NCBI RefSeq assembly: GCF_039534085.1
Contig: NZ_BAAAUT010000014.1
Location: forward strand, 1-64,000
Source of the DNA: Planomonospora_B alba
GTDB taxonomy: Bacteria; Actinomycetota; Actinomycetes; Streptosporangiales; Streptosporangiaceae
Reading direction: 5' to 3'
DNA: 64,000 nt
Shown here piece by piece: positions 42,350 to 50,909 of the stretch (position 1 is its first letter; each line of letters begins with the position of its first letter). Made by a program: the position numbers and the translations under genes. The notes beneath the pieces were generated by a model that did not search any database, was not told where the DNA came from, and saw only the letters and a program-made list of their open reading frames with translations.

Positions 42350-42730
42350 ATGGTGACCAAGCAGTTCAGCGGCTTGTCCGACGAAGCGGACCTGAGGCGC
42401 GCGGACTCCCTGGCGCGGGAGATCTTCTCGGATGTCGCCAACAAGTGGGCGTTGCTGATCATCGAGGCTCTCGGTGACCGCACCCTGCGCTTCAGCGAGC
42501 TGCGGGACGAGGTCGAGGGCATCAGCCACAAGATGCTCACCCAGAACCTGCGCATGCTGGAGCGCAACGGCCTGGCCGAGCGAAAGGTGCACCCCACCGT
42601 GCCGCCGCGGGTCGAGTACACCCTCACCGAGCCGGGCCGAGCCCTGCGGGCGACGGTCGATCTGATCTGCGACTGGACCCACCGGTACCTCGGTCACATC
42701 GAGGGCGCCCGCCGCCGCTTCGACGCCTGA
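42350..42730 (+). CDS. HxlR family winged-helix regulator
   Basis: 126 residues from ATG 42350 with GGAGGAA. ANKWALLIIEALGDRTLRFS, EGISHKMLTQNLRMLERNGL and PPRVEYTLTEPGRAL are HxlR signatures. It lacks the N-terminal Cys used by redox-sensing HypR-type members, so it probably responds to a ligand. The divergent RidA pair is its likely target. Confidence 0.88.
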   Translation: MVTKQFSGLSDEADLRRADSLAREIFSDVANKWALLIIEALGDRTLRFSELRDEVEGISHKMLTQNLRMLERNGLAERKVHPTVPPRVEYTLTEPGRALRATVDLICDWTHRYLGHIEGARRRFDA

Positions 42731-42923
42731 CGGCTCGGAGCACGCACGGGCGACGTGGCCGACCACCTCTCCGGAGGACTCCGCCCGGCCGCGTGGAAGC
42801 CGTCCGTGCCGCCCTTCATCCGTCCGTGCTGCTCTCCGGCAGCGCGAAGGCCCGGCTCGACCGCCCCTGCCGGGCACACCCGCGGACGGAGCCGGGGTCG
42901 GTGACCGCTGCGTGCCGGGCCCC

Positions 42924-43604
42924 CTACACCGGCCCGCCGGGGACCGCGAGGCCCGTCTCGTAGGCGACGATCACCGCCTGGACCCGGTCGCGCAGCCCGA
43001 GCTTGGTCAGGACGTTGCTGACGTGCGTCTTGACCGTGTGCTCGCTGACCACCATGGCCTCGGCGATCTCCGCGTTGGACAGTCCCCGCGCGATCAGCTG
43101 GAGCGTCTCCCGCTCCCGGCCGGTGAGCACGTCCAGCCGCCCGGCGGACGGCGCGGCGGGAGAGGCGGCAGGCGGGGCGGCCGGGCCGGAGACGAACCGG
43201 GCGATCAGCCTCCTGGTGACCGAGGGCGCCAGCAGCGACTCCCCCGCCGCGACCACCCGCACCGCGTGGACCAGGTCGTCGCGGCGGACGTCCTTGAGCA
43301 GGAAGCCGCTCGCGCCCGCGCGCAGCGCGTCGTAGACGTAGTCGTCCAGGTCGAACGTGGTCAGCATGAGCACCCGGCACCCGCTCTCCGCGCACACGAC
43401 GCGGGCCGCCTCGATGCCGTCCATCACCGGCATGCGGATGTCCAGCAGGAGGACGTCCGGCCGGTGCTCGCGGACCGCCGCCACGGCCCCGGCCCCGTCG
43501 CCCGCCTCGGCGACGACCTCGATGTCGGGCTGGGCATCGAGGATCATGCCGAACCCGGCGCGCACCAGTTCCTGGTCGTCGGCCACCACCACGCGCACGG
43601 TCAT
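42924..43604 (-). CDS. NarL/LuxR-type response regulator
   Basis: 226 residues. The receiver domain has the acidic pair ADD at 8-10, the phosphorylated Asp 55 in VLLLDIRMP and Lys in GFLLKDVRRD. After a short Ala/Pro linker, a LuxR helix-turn-helix follows (LTGRERETLQLIARGLSNAE; VVSEHTVKTHVSNVLTKLGL). It is coupled by ATGA to the upstream histidine kinase gene. Confidence 0.92.
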   Translation of the reverse strand: MTVRVVVADDQELVRAGFGMILDAQPDIEVVAEAGDGAGAVAAVREHRPDVLLLDIRMPVMDGIEAARVVCAESGCRVLMLTTFDLDDYVYDALRAGASGFLLKDVRRDDLVHAVRVVAAGESLLAPSVTRRLIARFVSGPAAPPAASPAAPSAGRLDVLTGRERETLQLIARGLSNAEIAEAMVVSEHTVKTHVSNVLTKLGLRDRVQAVIVAYETGLAVPGGPV

Positions 43605-44830
43605 GCCCGCACCGCCTCGGCCAGCGGCAGCCGTACGAGCACGCGGAAGCCGGGACCGTCGGTGCGGGAGCCCGCGGTCGCCGTGCCGCCCAGGGCGGCG
43701 GCGCGCTCCCGGATGCCGATCAGGCCGTTCCCCCCGGCGGGCAGGGACGCCCCGGAGCCGCGCCCGTCGTCGGTGATACTGATCATGAGTGTGTCATCCT
43801 GCCAGACGAGCCGGATCTCGGCGCGGGTGGCGCCCGCGTGCTTGATGACGTTGGTCAGGGCCTCCTGGGCCACCCGGTAGACGGCGACCTCGACGTCGGG
43901 AAGGAGCGGCCGGGGCTCGCCCGAGACGGAGACGGCCACGTCGAGCCCGGTGCCGGTGACCTGGCCGGGCAGTGCCGCCAGGTCCCCCAGGGTCGGGCGC
44001 GGGGCGCGCGGGCCCGCCTCCTCCTTCAGCGCGTCCAGCGTGCGGCGGAGCTGGACCATGGCGTCCCGCCCCGCGGCGGCGATCGCGTCGAAGACGGCCT
44101 CGGCGCGGGCCGGGTCGCTGCGGACCACCACCGGCCCGGCCTCGGCCTGCACCACCATGAGGCTGACCGCGTGCGCGAGGATGTCGTGCATGTCCCGGGC
44201 GATCCGGGCGCGCTCGCGCTCGGCAGCCCGTTCGGCCTCGACCCGGCGCTCGTGCTCCAGCCGGGCGGCGCGCTCCTCCAGCGCGGCGGCGTGGGCGCGG
44301 GAGGCGGCGGAGGCGCGGCCGATGGCGTACGCGGTGACGAACAGCACGACTCCGCGCAGGGCGGTCTCCGAGGAGCCGACCAGGAGCAGGCCGCCGATGA
44401 CGGTGACGGCGAGCAGGACCACGCCGGTCAGCCGGGCCGAGCAGGCCGCCACCGTGTAGGTCGCGACGAGCCCGCCGTACCAGATCGGCTGGGCGGCGAC
44501 CTCGTCCACCACGTCGTACAGGGAGACCGCGGCCAGCACGGCCAGCAGGACGGCCACCGGCGCCCGGCGCCGCCACACCAGCGGCACCGCGGAGGCGACC
44601 ACCACCACGTAGCCCCACCAGTGCCACGGCCCGCCGTGCGGGTTGTCCCTGGACAGGAACGGCCACAGCTGCACGACCAGGACGAGCGCGGCCAGCGCCG
44701 CGTCCAGCCACGGCGGGGGGAGGGACCTCAGCCGGTCGCGGAGCGGCGCGAGGGACTCCAGCCGGTCGCGGAGCGGCGCGAGGGACTCCAGCCGGTCGCG
44801 GACCCGGGCGGGGGGCTGCGTGGAGGGCAC
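43601..44830 (-). CDS. HisKA_3 sensor histidine kinase
   Basis: 409 residues from GTG 44830. The N-terminal tail (about 1-32) contains repeats of RDRLESLAPL. About five membrane helices with short loops (about 40-170) come next. A coiled region precedes the H-box RARIARDMHDILAHAVSLMV with His 215. The HATPase has QEALTNVIKHAGAT and DDGRGSGASLPAGGNGLIGI. The small extracytoplasmic area suggests sensing within the membrane. It pairs with the NarL-type regulator. Confidence 0.9.
   Translation of the reverse strand: MPSTQPPARVRDRLESLAPLRDRLESLAPLRDRLRSLPPPWLDAALAALVLVVQLWPFLSRDNPHGGPWHWWGYVVVVASAVPLVWRRRAPVAVLLAVLAAVSLYDVVDEVAAQPIWYGGLVATYTVAACSARLTGVVLLAVTVIGGLLLVGSSETALRGVVLFVTAYAIGRASAASRAHAAALEERAARLEHERRVEAERAAERERARIARDMHDILAHAVSLMVVQAEAGPVVVRSDPARAEAVFDAIAAAGRDAMVQLRRTLDALKEEAGPRAPRPTLGDLAALPGQVTGTGLDVAVSVSGEPRPLLPDVEVAVYRVAQEALTNVIKHAGATRAEIRLVWQDDTLMISITDDGRGSGASLPAGGNGLIGIRERAAALGGTATAGSRTDGPGFRVLVRLPLAEAVRA
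44730..44803 (-). repeat. 30-bp coding tandem repeat in kinase N-terminus
   Basis: Exact 30-bp units at 44730-44759 and 44760-44789, with partial flanking copies, encode RDRLESLAPL. The repeat lengthens the charged cytoplasmic tail in frame. Confidence 0.88.
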
Positions 44831-44886
44831 GGAAGCGATCCTTCCTCATCCGGCGGCGGTGTCCGTCGTGCGGCGGCGTGCCCGCG

Positions 44887-45471
44887 TCACGCGGCGGCGG
44901 GGGCGGGGACGGCGGGGCGGGGGAGCCGGGCGGACAGGGCGGTGAAGGCGGCGAGCAGGCAGAGCGCCCCCAGCGGGATGAGGTCCTTGTCGACGAGCGG
45001 GAGGACGACGTTCACCAGGACCAGGACGGGCACCCAGGCGCCGACCCGGCCGAGGAGTGCGAGCCGGACGACGATCGCGACCTGGCCGGCGAAGAAGAGC
45101 AGCGGGCCGCCGTCGTAGACGACGAGCGAGACGCCGGGGACGGCCTGGACGCGGTCGAACAGCACGCTCATGGCGGCGTGGTCGGCGGCGAGGAAGCCGA
45201 TCACCACGTCGATGGCGAACTGCGCGGCCATCGCCGCGATGCCGGCGATGCCCGCCGCGGCGCTCGCGGTGGCGGCGGCGTCCCGCCCCGCCATCCGGCG
45301 CATCCGCAGGAAGGTGGGGACGAACAGGGCCAGGGCCGCGAGGAAGGCGAGGTGGCCGGTGGTCCAGGCCGGGCCGGGGCCCCGGCTGCCGTCGAGCCCG
45401 TCCAGGATCCGGATCACTCCGTAGGCCAGGACGAGCAGGGGCGCTGCGACGAAGGGGAGGCGGGGGTTCAT
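44887..45471 (-). CDS. Polytopic membrane protein next to two-component system
   Basis: 194 residues from ATG 45471 with about six hydrophobic helices. A polar loop FLRMRRMAGRDAAATASAAA and DLIPLGALCLLAAFTALSAR are seen. No family is recognised. It lies directly upstream of and in the same direction as the kinase gene, 56 bp apart. It may be the regulated target or an accessory sensor. Confidence 0.65.
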   Translation of the reverse strand: MNPRLPFVAAPLLVLAYGVIRILDGLDGSRGPGPAWTTGHLAFLAALALFVPTFLRMRRMAGRDAAATASAAAGIAGIAAMAAQFAIDVVIGFLAADHAAMSVLFDRVQAVPGVSLVVYDGGPLLFFAGQVAIVVRLALLGRVGAWVPVLVLVNVVLPLVDKDLIPLGALCLLAAFTALSARLPRPAVPAPAAA

Positions 45472-45552
45472 TCGGGGACTCCTCAGCGGATCGGCTACGC
45501 CGTCAATGCTGGTCTTCCCCGGCTCCGGGGGCATCGCCGACGGGAGCGATCC

Positions 45553-45580
45553 GCCGTCTCCCTCTCACGGGGGAGACGGC
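45553..45580. promoter_or_regulatory. Hairpin in the 300-bp region upstream of cydA
   Basis: GCCGTCTCCC (45553-45562) pairs with GGGAGACGGC (45571-45580) in the otherwise featureless gap 45472-45769 between divergent genes. It may be a terminator-like or leader structure. No Rex-type operator (TTGTG-N6-CACAA) was found. Confidence 0.5.
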
Positions 45581-45769
45581 CCTTCAGGGGCGACGGCCCC
45601 GGCCGTCGGCGTGCGGGCCGGACACGGCGCTGCGGTACGGCGTCCGGCGGCCGGGCGCAGGCGTACGGCCGGCGTAGCAGGAGGCGGCGCGGGTGCGCCC
45701 CGGGGAGTACGGCGGGAGCCCACCCCGGGAGGACGCGCCGGCGGCGGCCGTGCCGGGACGCTGAGGAGC

Positions 45770-47047
45770 ATGGAGACGCTCGACCTCGCCCGGCTGCAGT
45801 TCGCCCTCACCGCCGGGGGGCACTTCGTGTTCGTCGCCCTCACCCTGGGCCTGGCCACGCTGATCGCGCTCGTGCAGACCCGGGCCGTGCTGACCGGCTC
45901 GGCCGTCCACGAGCGGATGACGCGGTTCTGGGGACGGCTCTACGTGGTCAACTACGCGATGGGCATCGTCACCGGGCTGGTGATGGAGTTCCAGCTCGGC
46001 ATGGCGTGGAAGGGGCTCTCGCACGTCGCGGGCAACGTCTTCGGGGCGTCGCTGGCGATGGAGACGATCGTGGCGTTCTTCGTCGAGTCGACCTTCCTGG
46101 GATTGTGGATCTTCGGGTGGGACCGGCTGAACCGGTGGGTGCACCTGGCGGTGTTCTGGGTGGTGGCGCTCACCGCCTACGCCTCGGCCTACTGGGTGCT
46201 CGTCGCCAACGGCTTCATGCAGAACCCGGTGGGCGCCGAGCTCTCCGGCGGCGTGCTGAAACTCACCGACGCGGCGGCGGTGCTGGCCAACCCGGCGGCG
46301 CTGACCGCGTTCGGGCACGTCATGGCCGCCTCGCTGGTGACCGCCGGGTTCTTCCTGGCCGGGGTGAGCGCCTACCACCTGCGGCGCGGGACGGCCGAGC
46401 GGGAGTTCTTCCGCCGCTCGCTGCGGATCGGCGTGTTCACCGGCCTGCCCGCGCTGGCGGCCGTGGTCGCCTTCGGCGAGATGAGCTTCGGGACCCTGCA
46501 GCCGCTCAAGGGCGCCGCCTTCGACGGCACCGCGGCCGACGTCGCCCGGCTCCAGGCGGATGCGGTGGCGGCCTTCGGCCCAGGCGACTACGTACCGCCG
46601 CTGGGCCTGGTGCGGGGCTCGGGGATGGCGATGCTGGGCCTGTTCTCGGTGATGGCGCTCGTCTCGCTGGTCAGCGTGGTGCTGGCGCTCTTCCCCCGCG
46701 CGGTCCTCGGGCTGCGCGCCTGGCACGTGCTGCTGGTCGCCTCGGTCCCGCTGCCGTTCGCGGCCGTGCTCGCCGGGTGGGTCTTCCGCGAGGCCGGCCG
46801 CCAGCCGTGGGTCGTGTACGGCGTGCTGACGACCGAGGAGGCCCTGAGCGACCTGCCACCGGGGCTGCTGGTGTTCTCGCTGACCGCCTTCACCGTGCTG
46901 TTCGCCGTCCTGCTCGCGGTCAACGGCTGGCTGCTGGCCCGCACCGCCCGCCGGGGTCCCGACCCGGCCGGCTCCCCCGGCGCCCCGGACGCCGCCCCGG
47001 ACCTTCCGTCCGGCTCCGGCGCCCCGGTCCCGGCCGCCCTGTTCTGA
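45770..47047 (+). CDS. cydA: Cytochrome bd oxidase subunit I
   Basis: 425 residues from ATG 45770. LQFALTAGGHFVFVALTLGL places haem ligand His 18. A second His at 183 (FGHVMAASLVTAGFF) matches the b595 ligand. A candidate axial Met lies in FSVMALVSLVS (about 287). GREAGRQPW-type EAGRQPWVVYGVLTTEEAL is the conserved quinol-side motif. It is shorter than E. coli CydA (522) because of a short Q-loop. It forms quinol oxidase with the downstream CydB. The Gly/Pro-rich C-terminus is not conserved. Confidence 0.9.
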   Translation: METLDLARLQFALTAGGHFVFVALTLGLATLIALVQTRAVLTGSAVHERMTRFWGRLYVVNYAMGIVTGLVMEFQLGMAWKGLSHVAGNVFGASLAMETIVAFFVESTFLGLWIFGWDRLNRWVHLAVFWVVALTAYASAYWVLVANGFMQNPVGAELSGGVLKLTDAAAVLANPAALTAFGHVMAASLVTAGFFLAGVSAYHLRRGTAEREFFRRSLRIGVFTGLPALAAVVAFGEMSFGTLQPLKGAAFDGTAADVARLQADAVAAFGPGDYVPPLGLVRGSGMAMLGLFSVMALVSLVSVVLALFPRAVLGLRAWHVLLVASVPLPFAAVLAGWVFREAGRQPWVVYGVLTTEEALSDLPPGLLVFSLTAFTVLFAVLLAVNGWLLARTARRGPDPAGSPGAPDAAPDLPSGSGAPVPAALF

Positions 47048-47102
47048 ACCTGCCCGTCGCCCCGTGCCCGGACCGCCCGCCTTCTCCGAGGAGGAGCCCC
47101 CG

Positions 47103-47894
47103 ATGGAAATCGCCCTGCTCGCGTTCTTCACCGCCGGTTACTTCGTGCTCTCCGGCGCCGACTTCGGGATCGGCATGCTCCTGCCGTACCTGGGGCGCTC
47201 GCCCGGGGAGCGCGGCCGGGTGCTCGATGCGATCACCCCGTTCTTCCTGACGAACGAGGTCTGGCTGGTCGCCGCGGTGGGCTTCTTCATCGGGGCCTTC
47301 CCCACGCTGGAGGGGGAGCTGCTCACCGGGCACTACGCCGCGTTCACCGTGCTGCTGCTGGGCTGGGTGGCGCGGGATGCGGGGATCTGGCTGCGGGGGC
47401 GGGTGGACCGGGCCGCCTGGCGGACCGGGTGCGAGGCCGCGGTGGTCGCGGGGAGCTGGGCGGTGGCGCTGAGCTGGGGGTTCGTGCTCGCGGGGAGCGC
47501 GGGGGCACCGCCGCCGCTGCTGGCCGCGGCGGTCGTGGCCCTGGCCGCGCTGTTCGCCGTCCACGGCCTGGCGCTGGCCGCGCTCCGGCTCTCCGGCGGA
47601 CCGCGGGAGCGGGCGCGGCGGCCCTTCGCGGCCGCGGGCGGGCGCACGGCTCACGCCCCGACCCCGGGACGTACGGCCTACGCGCCGGCCCCGGGACGTA
47701 CGGCCTACGCGCTGACCTCGGGCGGGATGGTGCTGGTCTGCCTGGCGGCGGGGTCACGGCTGCCGCTGGCGGAGAACCTGGCCGATCCGGCGACGCTCGC
47801 CCTGCTCACCCCCGCGACGCTGGTCCTCACCCCCCTGCTGGTGGCCTCCCAGATCTGGCTCTGGCGGGTCCTGGGCCCCGTCCGCGCCGGGTGA
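47103..47894 (+). CDS. cydB: Cytochrome bd oxidase subunit II, short form
   Basis: 263 residues from ATG 47103, 55 bases after cydA. LSGADFGIGMLLPYL and FLTNEVWLVAAVGFFIGAFP are CydB landmarks. Typical CydB has 330-380 residues and about nine helices; here only about seven are evident. The region after residue 170 contains GRTAYAPAP-type repeats from a 27-bp DNA repeat. The final helix LVLTPLLVASQIWLWRVL is retained. No cydDC exporter genes follow. Confidence 0.85.
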   Translation: MEIALLAFFTAGYFVLSGADFGIGMLLPYLGRSPGERGRVLDAITPFFLTNEVWLVAAVGFFIGAFPTLEGELLTGHYAAFTVLLLGWVARDAGIWLRGRVDRAAWRTGCEAAVVAGSWAVALSWGFVLAGSAGAPPPLLAAAVVALAALFAVHGLALAALRLSGGPRERARRPFAAAGGRTAHAPTPGRTAYAPAPGRTAYALTSGGMVLVCLAAGSRLPLAENLADPATLALLTPATLVLTPLLVASQIWLWRVLGPVRAG

Positions 47895-47937
47895 CCGCGG
47901 GTCCGGCACGGGCCCCGTCCGCGCCGGGTGACCGCGG
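47873..47937. repeat. 28-bp direct repeat that duplicates the cydB stop
   Basis: The same 28 bases, including GCGCCGGGTGACCGCGG with the TGA stop of cydB, occur at 47873-47900 and 47910-47937 (37-bp period). Confidence 0.88.
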
Positions 47938-48014
47938 CCTGCGGGATCGGCCGTGCCGGGCGGCACCGGCGGGCCCGTGGGCACGGGGCGTCCCGGCCCC
48001 CGAGGGGACACCGT

Positions 48015-48908
48015 TCACGGGACGGCGATCAGGTCGTGGGCGGCCTGGACGAAGGCGCGCACGCGGGCGGTGGCGCCGTCGGCCCGCCAGAGCAGCCCCC
48101 ACCGCAGCGGCGGGGCGTCGCTGAAGGGGACGTAGACGACGTCGGGACGGGCGTAGTAGCGCCTGGCCTGCGCGCCGACGGGGAAGACGCCGTGGCCGGC
48201 GCCGACGAGGGTGAGCATCTCGTTGAACGTGGCGGCCGCGGGGCCGGGCTCGATCGCACGCCCGGCGGGGGTGGTGCGCGGGGTGCGGTCCTCCCGCAGG
48301 GAGTCGGGGAGGGTGTCGGGCAGCTGGAGCAGCTTCACCCCGGCCAGATCCTCCGTGCGGACCGACTCGCGGCGGGCGTAGGGATGCCGGGAGGGGACGG
48401 CGAGCATGCGCGCCTCGGACACCAGGACCCGACCGGTGACGATGCCGGGCTCGTGGATGGGGAGGGTGCCCAGGGCGATGTCGATCTCACCGTCGCGGAG
48501 CCAGGGCATGAGATCGACCATCTGCGCCTCGCGGAGCCGGACGTCGCATTCGGGATGGCGCCCGCGGAACAGCTCGGCGGCCCCGGCGAGCAGCTGCCCG
48601 CCGGCCGCGCCGACGAAGGCGACCCGGAGCACGCCGGTCAGGCCGCGACCGGCGTCGACCGCCCGCTCGAACGCGGTGGTGATCCGGTCCCAGGCGGGAC
48701 GGACCTCCCCGTACAGCTGCCGTCCCACCGCGGTCGGCTCCACCCGGCGGCTGGTGCGGTTGAACAGCGGGACTCCGATCCGGCGCTCCAGCTTGGCGAT
48801 GGTCTGGCTGATCCGGGCGGTGGACACGTGCAGGCGTTCGGCGGTGCGGCCGAAGTGCAGCTCCTCCGCGAGGGTGAGGAACGCCTCCAGCTCGTGCCGC
48901 TCCAGCAT
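48015..48908 (-). CDS. LysR family transcriptional regulator
   Basis: 297 residues. HELEAFLTLAEELHFGRTAE with RLHVSTARISQTIAKLERRI is the winged helix. The effector domain has LTGVLRVAFVGAAGGQLLAG and GEIDIALGTLPI. It is divergent from an FAD-linked oxidoreductase gene, which is its probable target. The intergenic region (48909-49105) has no obvious palindrome but includes several T-N11-A possibilities. Confidence 0.88.
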   Translation of the reverse strand: MLERHELEAFLTLAEELHFGRTAERLHVSTARISQTIAKLERRIGVPLFNRTSRRVEPTAVGRQLYGEVRPAWDRITTAFERAVDAGRGLTGVLRVAFVGAAGGQLLAGAAELFRGRHPECDVRLREAQMVDLMPWLRDGEIDIALGTLPIHEPGIVTGRVLVSEARMLAVPSRHPYARRESVRTEDLAGVKLLQLPDTLPDSLREDRTPRTTPAGRAIEPGPAAATFNEMLTLVGAGHGVFPVGAQARRYYARPDVVYVPFSDAPPLRWGLLWRADGATARVRAFVQAAHDLIAVP

Positions 48909-49105
48909 GGCGCTCTCCCGTCGTTAACCCAGGCTTCACGATCATTGCACAGGGGCGCATTGATCGGCCCCCTCGCCCCGGCCGAGAGTGGGGACCGCTC
49001 GCCCTCCCCCGGCCCGCACGCGAGCACGCGCCGCACGCCGAGCGCCCGGTGCCCGCTCCGCGCACCGTGCCCGTCCCCGCCCGCCCCCTCCGTCAGGAGA
49101 AGACC

Positions 49106-50434
49106 ATGAGTGATCTGACCGCCCTCCGCTCCCTCGTCCGCGGCCGGGTGCTGCTGGACGGCGACCCCGGCTTCGAGCAGGCCAGGCGGCCGTGGAACCT
49201 GGCCGTCCGCCAACCGGTGCCGGCGGTGGTCGAGGCCGCCGGCACCGACGACGTGGTGGCTCTGGTCCGCTACGCCCGTGCCCGCGGCATGTCGGTGTCG
49301 GCGCAGCCCAGCGGTCACGGCGCCACCGGCGAGGCCGCCGGCGGCCTCGACCGGGTGATCCTGCTGCGCACCGACCGGCTCGACGCGGTGACGGTGGATC
49401 CCGCCGCCCGCCTGGCGCGCGTCGGGGCGGGAGCGGCCTGGGGGCGGGTGCAGGCCGCGGCGGAACCGCACGGCCTGACCGGGCTGCCGGGCAGCTCACC
49501 GGTGGTGAGCGTGGTCGGTTACACCCTCGGCGGCGGGCTCAGCTGGTTCGGCCGCGCGTACGGCTGGGCCGCCGACAGCGTCACCGCCTTCGACGTCGTC
49601 GACGCCGACGGCCTTCCGGCGCGGGTGACCGCGGACTCCCACGCCGACCTGTTCTGGGCGCTGCGCGGCGGCGGCGGCGACTTCGCCGTCGTCACGGCCG
49701 TCGAGTTCGCCCTGCATCCCGCGCCCGCCCTGTTCGGCGGCCGCATGCTGTGGCCGGCCGAGCAGGCGCCGCACGTCCTCGACGCCTTCCGGCGGATCAC
49801 CGCCGACGCCCCCGACGAGCTGACCGTCTGGGCCGACCTGCTGCAGTTCCCCTCGGCGCCGCCGATGGTCGCCGTCGACGCCGCCTACCTGGGCGACGCC
49901 GCCGCGGCGCGGGCGCTGCTGCGCCCGCTGGACCGGATCGACCTGCTGATCTCCGACAGCCGCGCCCCCATGCCGGTCGGCGACCTGGGCTCGATCACCG
50001 CCGAACCCACCGCCCCCGGCCCCGGGAGGTCACGCGGCGAGCTGCTCACCGGCCTGGACGACACCGCCGTCAAGACGCTCCTGGCGGAGCCCGTCGACCC
50101 CCTGCTCAGCGTGCAGATCCGGCACCTGGGCGGCGCCCTGGCCCGCCCCTCCGACAGCCCGCACGGGCCGCTCACCGAGCCCTACGCGCTCTACCTGTTC
50201 GGGATCCCGTCCACCCCTGCGGCCGCGGCGGCCGTCCAATCCAGGCAGCGCGACCTCGTCCGGGCCCTCGCGCCCTACGTCAGCGGCCGCAAGCCCTACA
50301 CCTTCCTGGCCCCCGGGGAGACGGCCGCGGCCGCCTTCGCCCCGCACGCCCTCGCCCGGCTCCGCGGCGTCAAGCGCCGGCACGACCCGCAGGGGGTGAT
50401 CCGCAGCAACTTCCCGGTCCTCGGCCGGCGGTGA
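49106..50434 (+). CDS. FAD-binding oxidoreductase (BBE-like, PCMH fold)
   Basis: 442 residues from ATG 49106 with AGGAGA upstream. The PCMH FAD domain spans about 30-205: VSAQPSGHGATGEAAGGLD holds the His that usually carries covalent 8-alpha-histidyl FAD. The second (Cys) attachment site of bicovalent enzymes is replaced (GSSPVVSVVGYTLGGGL). The C-terminal BBE segment RRHDPQGVIRSNFPVL is intact. It is probably an alcohol/sugar or secondary-metabolite oxidase under LysR control. Confidence 0.87.
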   Translation: MSDLTALRSLVRGRVLLDGDPGFEQARRPWNLAVRQPVPAVVEAAGTDDVVALVRYARARGMSVSAQPSGHGATGEAAGGLDRVILLRTDRLDAVTVDPAARLARVGAGAAWGRVQAAAEPHGLTGLPGSSPVVSVVGYTLGGGLSWFGRAYGWAADSVTAFDVVDADGLPARVTADSHADLFWALRGGGGDFAVVTAVEFALHPAPALFGGRMLWPAEQAPHVLDAFRRITADAPDELTVWADLLQFPSAPPMVAVDAAYLGDAAAARALLRPLDRIDLLISDSRAPMPVGDLGSITAEPTAPGPGRSRGELLTGLDDTAVKTLLAEPVDPLLSVQIRHLGGALARPSDSPHGPLTEPYALYLFGIPSTPAAAAAVQSRQRDLVRALAPYVSGRKPYTFLAPGETAAAAFAPHALARLRGVKRRHDPQGVIRSNFPVLGRR

Positions 50435-50550
50435 GGACCCGGGTGGACGCCTCCCGGCGGCCGGGCGGGCGCCCGGCCGCGGCGCTCCCGGAGGGGCCCG
50501 GGGAACCGCCCGGCCACCGGCGCTCCCGGACGGGACCGCCGGGAAACGCA

Positions 50551-50586
50551 ACGGTCGCGCCCCACCCGGTGGTGGGACGCGACCGT
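50551..50586 (-). terminator. Hairpin terminator
   Basis: ACGGTCGCGCCCCACC (50551-50566) pairs with GGTGGGACGCGACCGT (50571-50586), with one mismatch and a CGGT loop. It can end transcription of the minus-strand small membrane-protein gene and of the plus-strand oxidoreductase. Confidence 0.8.
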
Positions 50587-50659
50587 GTCACGGGGGGTGT
50601 GAGGTCTTTCCCGACCCGTCGTTCCCCCTCCGGCGCCGCGTGCGGCGCCCGGTGGTGGA

Positions 50660-50752
50660 TCAGGCCGTCGCCGTGATCATCCAGGCGAGGGCGAGGAGGA
50701 CGACCACGGGGATCAGCCACACCACGGCCTCGATCGCGAACTCCTTGTACAC
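50660..50752 (-). CDS. 30-residue single-span membrane protein
   Basis: GTG 50752 to TGA 50660. It begins VYKEFAIEAVVWLIPVVV, then a hydrophobic LLALAWMI, ending TATA. A purine-rich site (AAGGAAG) lies upstream and a strong terminator downstream. The layout (own promoter region, one helix, 30 codons, terminator) suggests a real small membrane protein. No homologue is recognised by eye. Confidence 0.55.
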   Translation of the reverse strand: MYKEFAIEAVVWLIPVVVLLALAWMITATA

Positions 50753-50841
50753 GGTGATCTTCCTTCTCTGACGGGAACCGGGTCGATGAGAATATCGGCC
50801 CGTAGCATACGTGGTTAAGGGGAATCCCGGTCTTCGCCGGG

Positions 50842-50875
50842 GCCTCGTGATCCCCGGAGCCTCGTGATCCCCGGG
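50842..50875. repeat. 17-bp tandem duplication
   Basis: GCCTCGTGATCCCCGG(A/G) occurs at 50842-50858 and 50859-50875, just downstream of the minus-strand TetR stop (50910). Confidence 0.8.
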
Positions 50876-50909
50876 GCGCCGCGACCGGCGGGAGGCCGCC
50901 GACGCCCGG

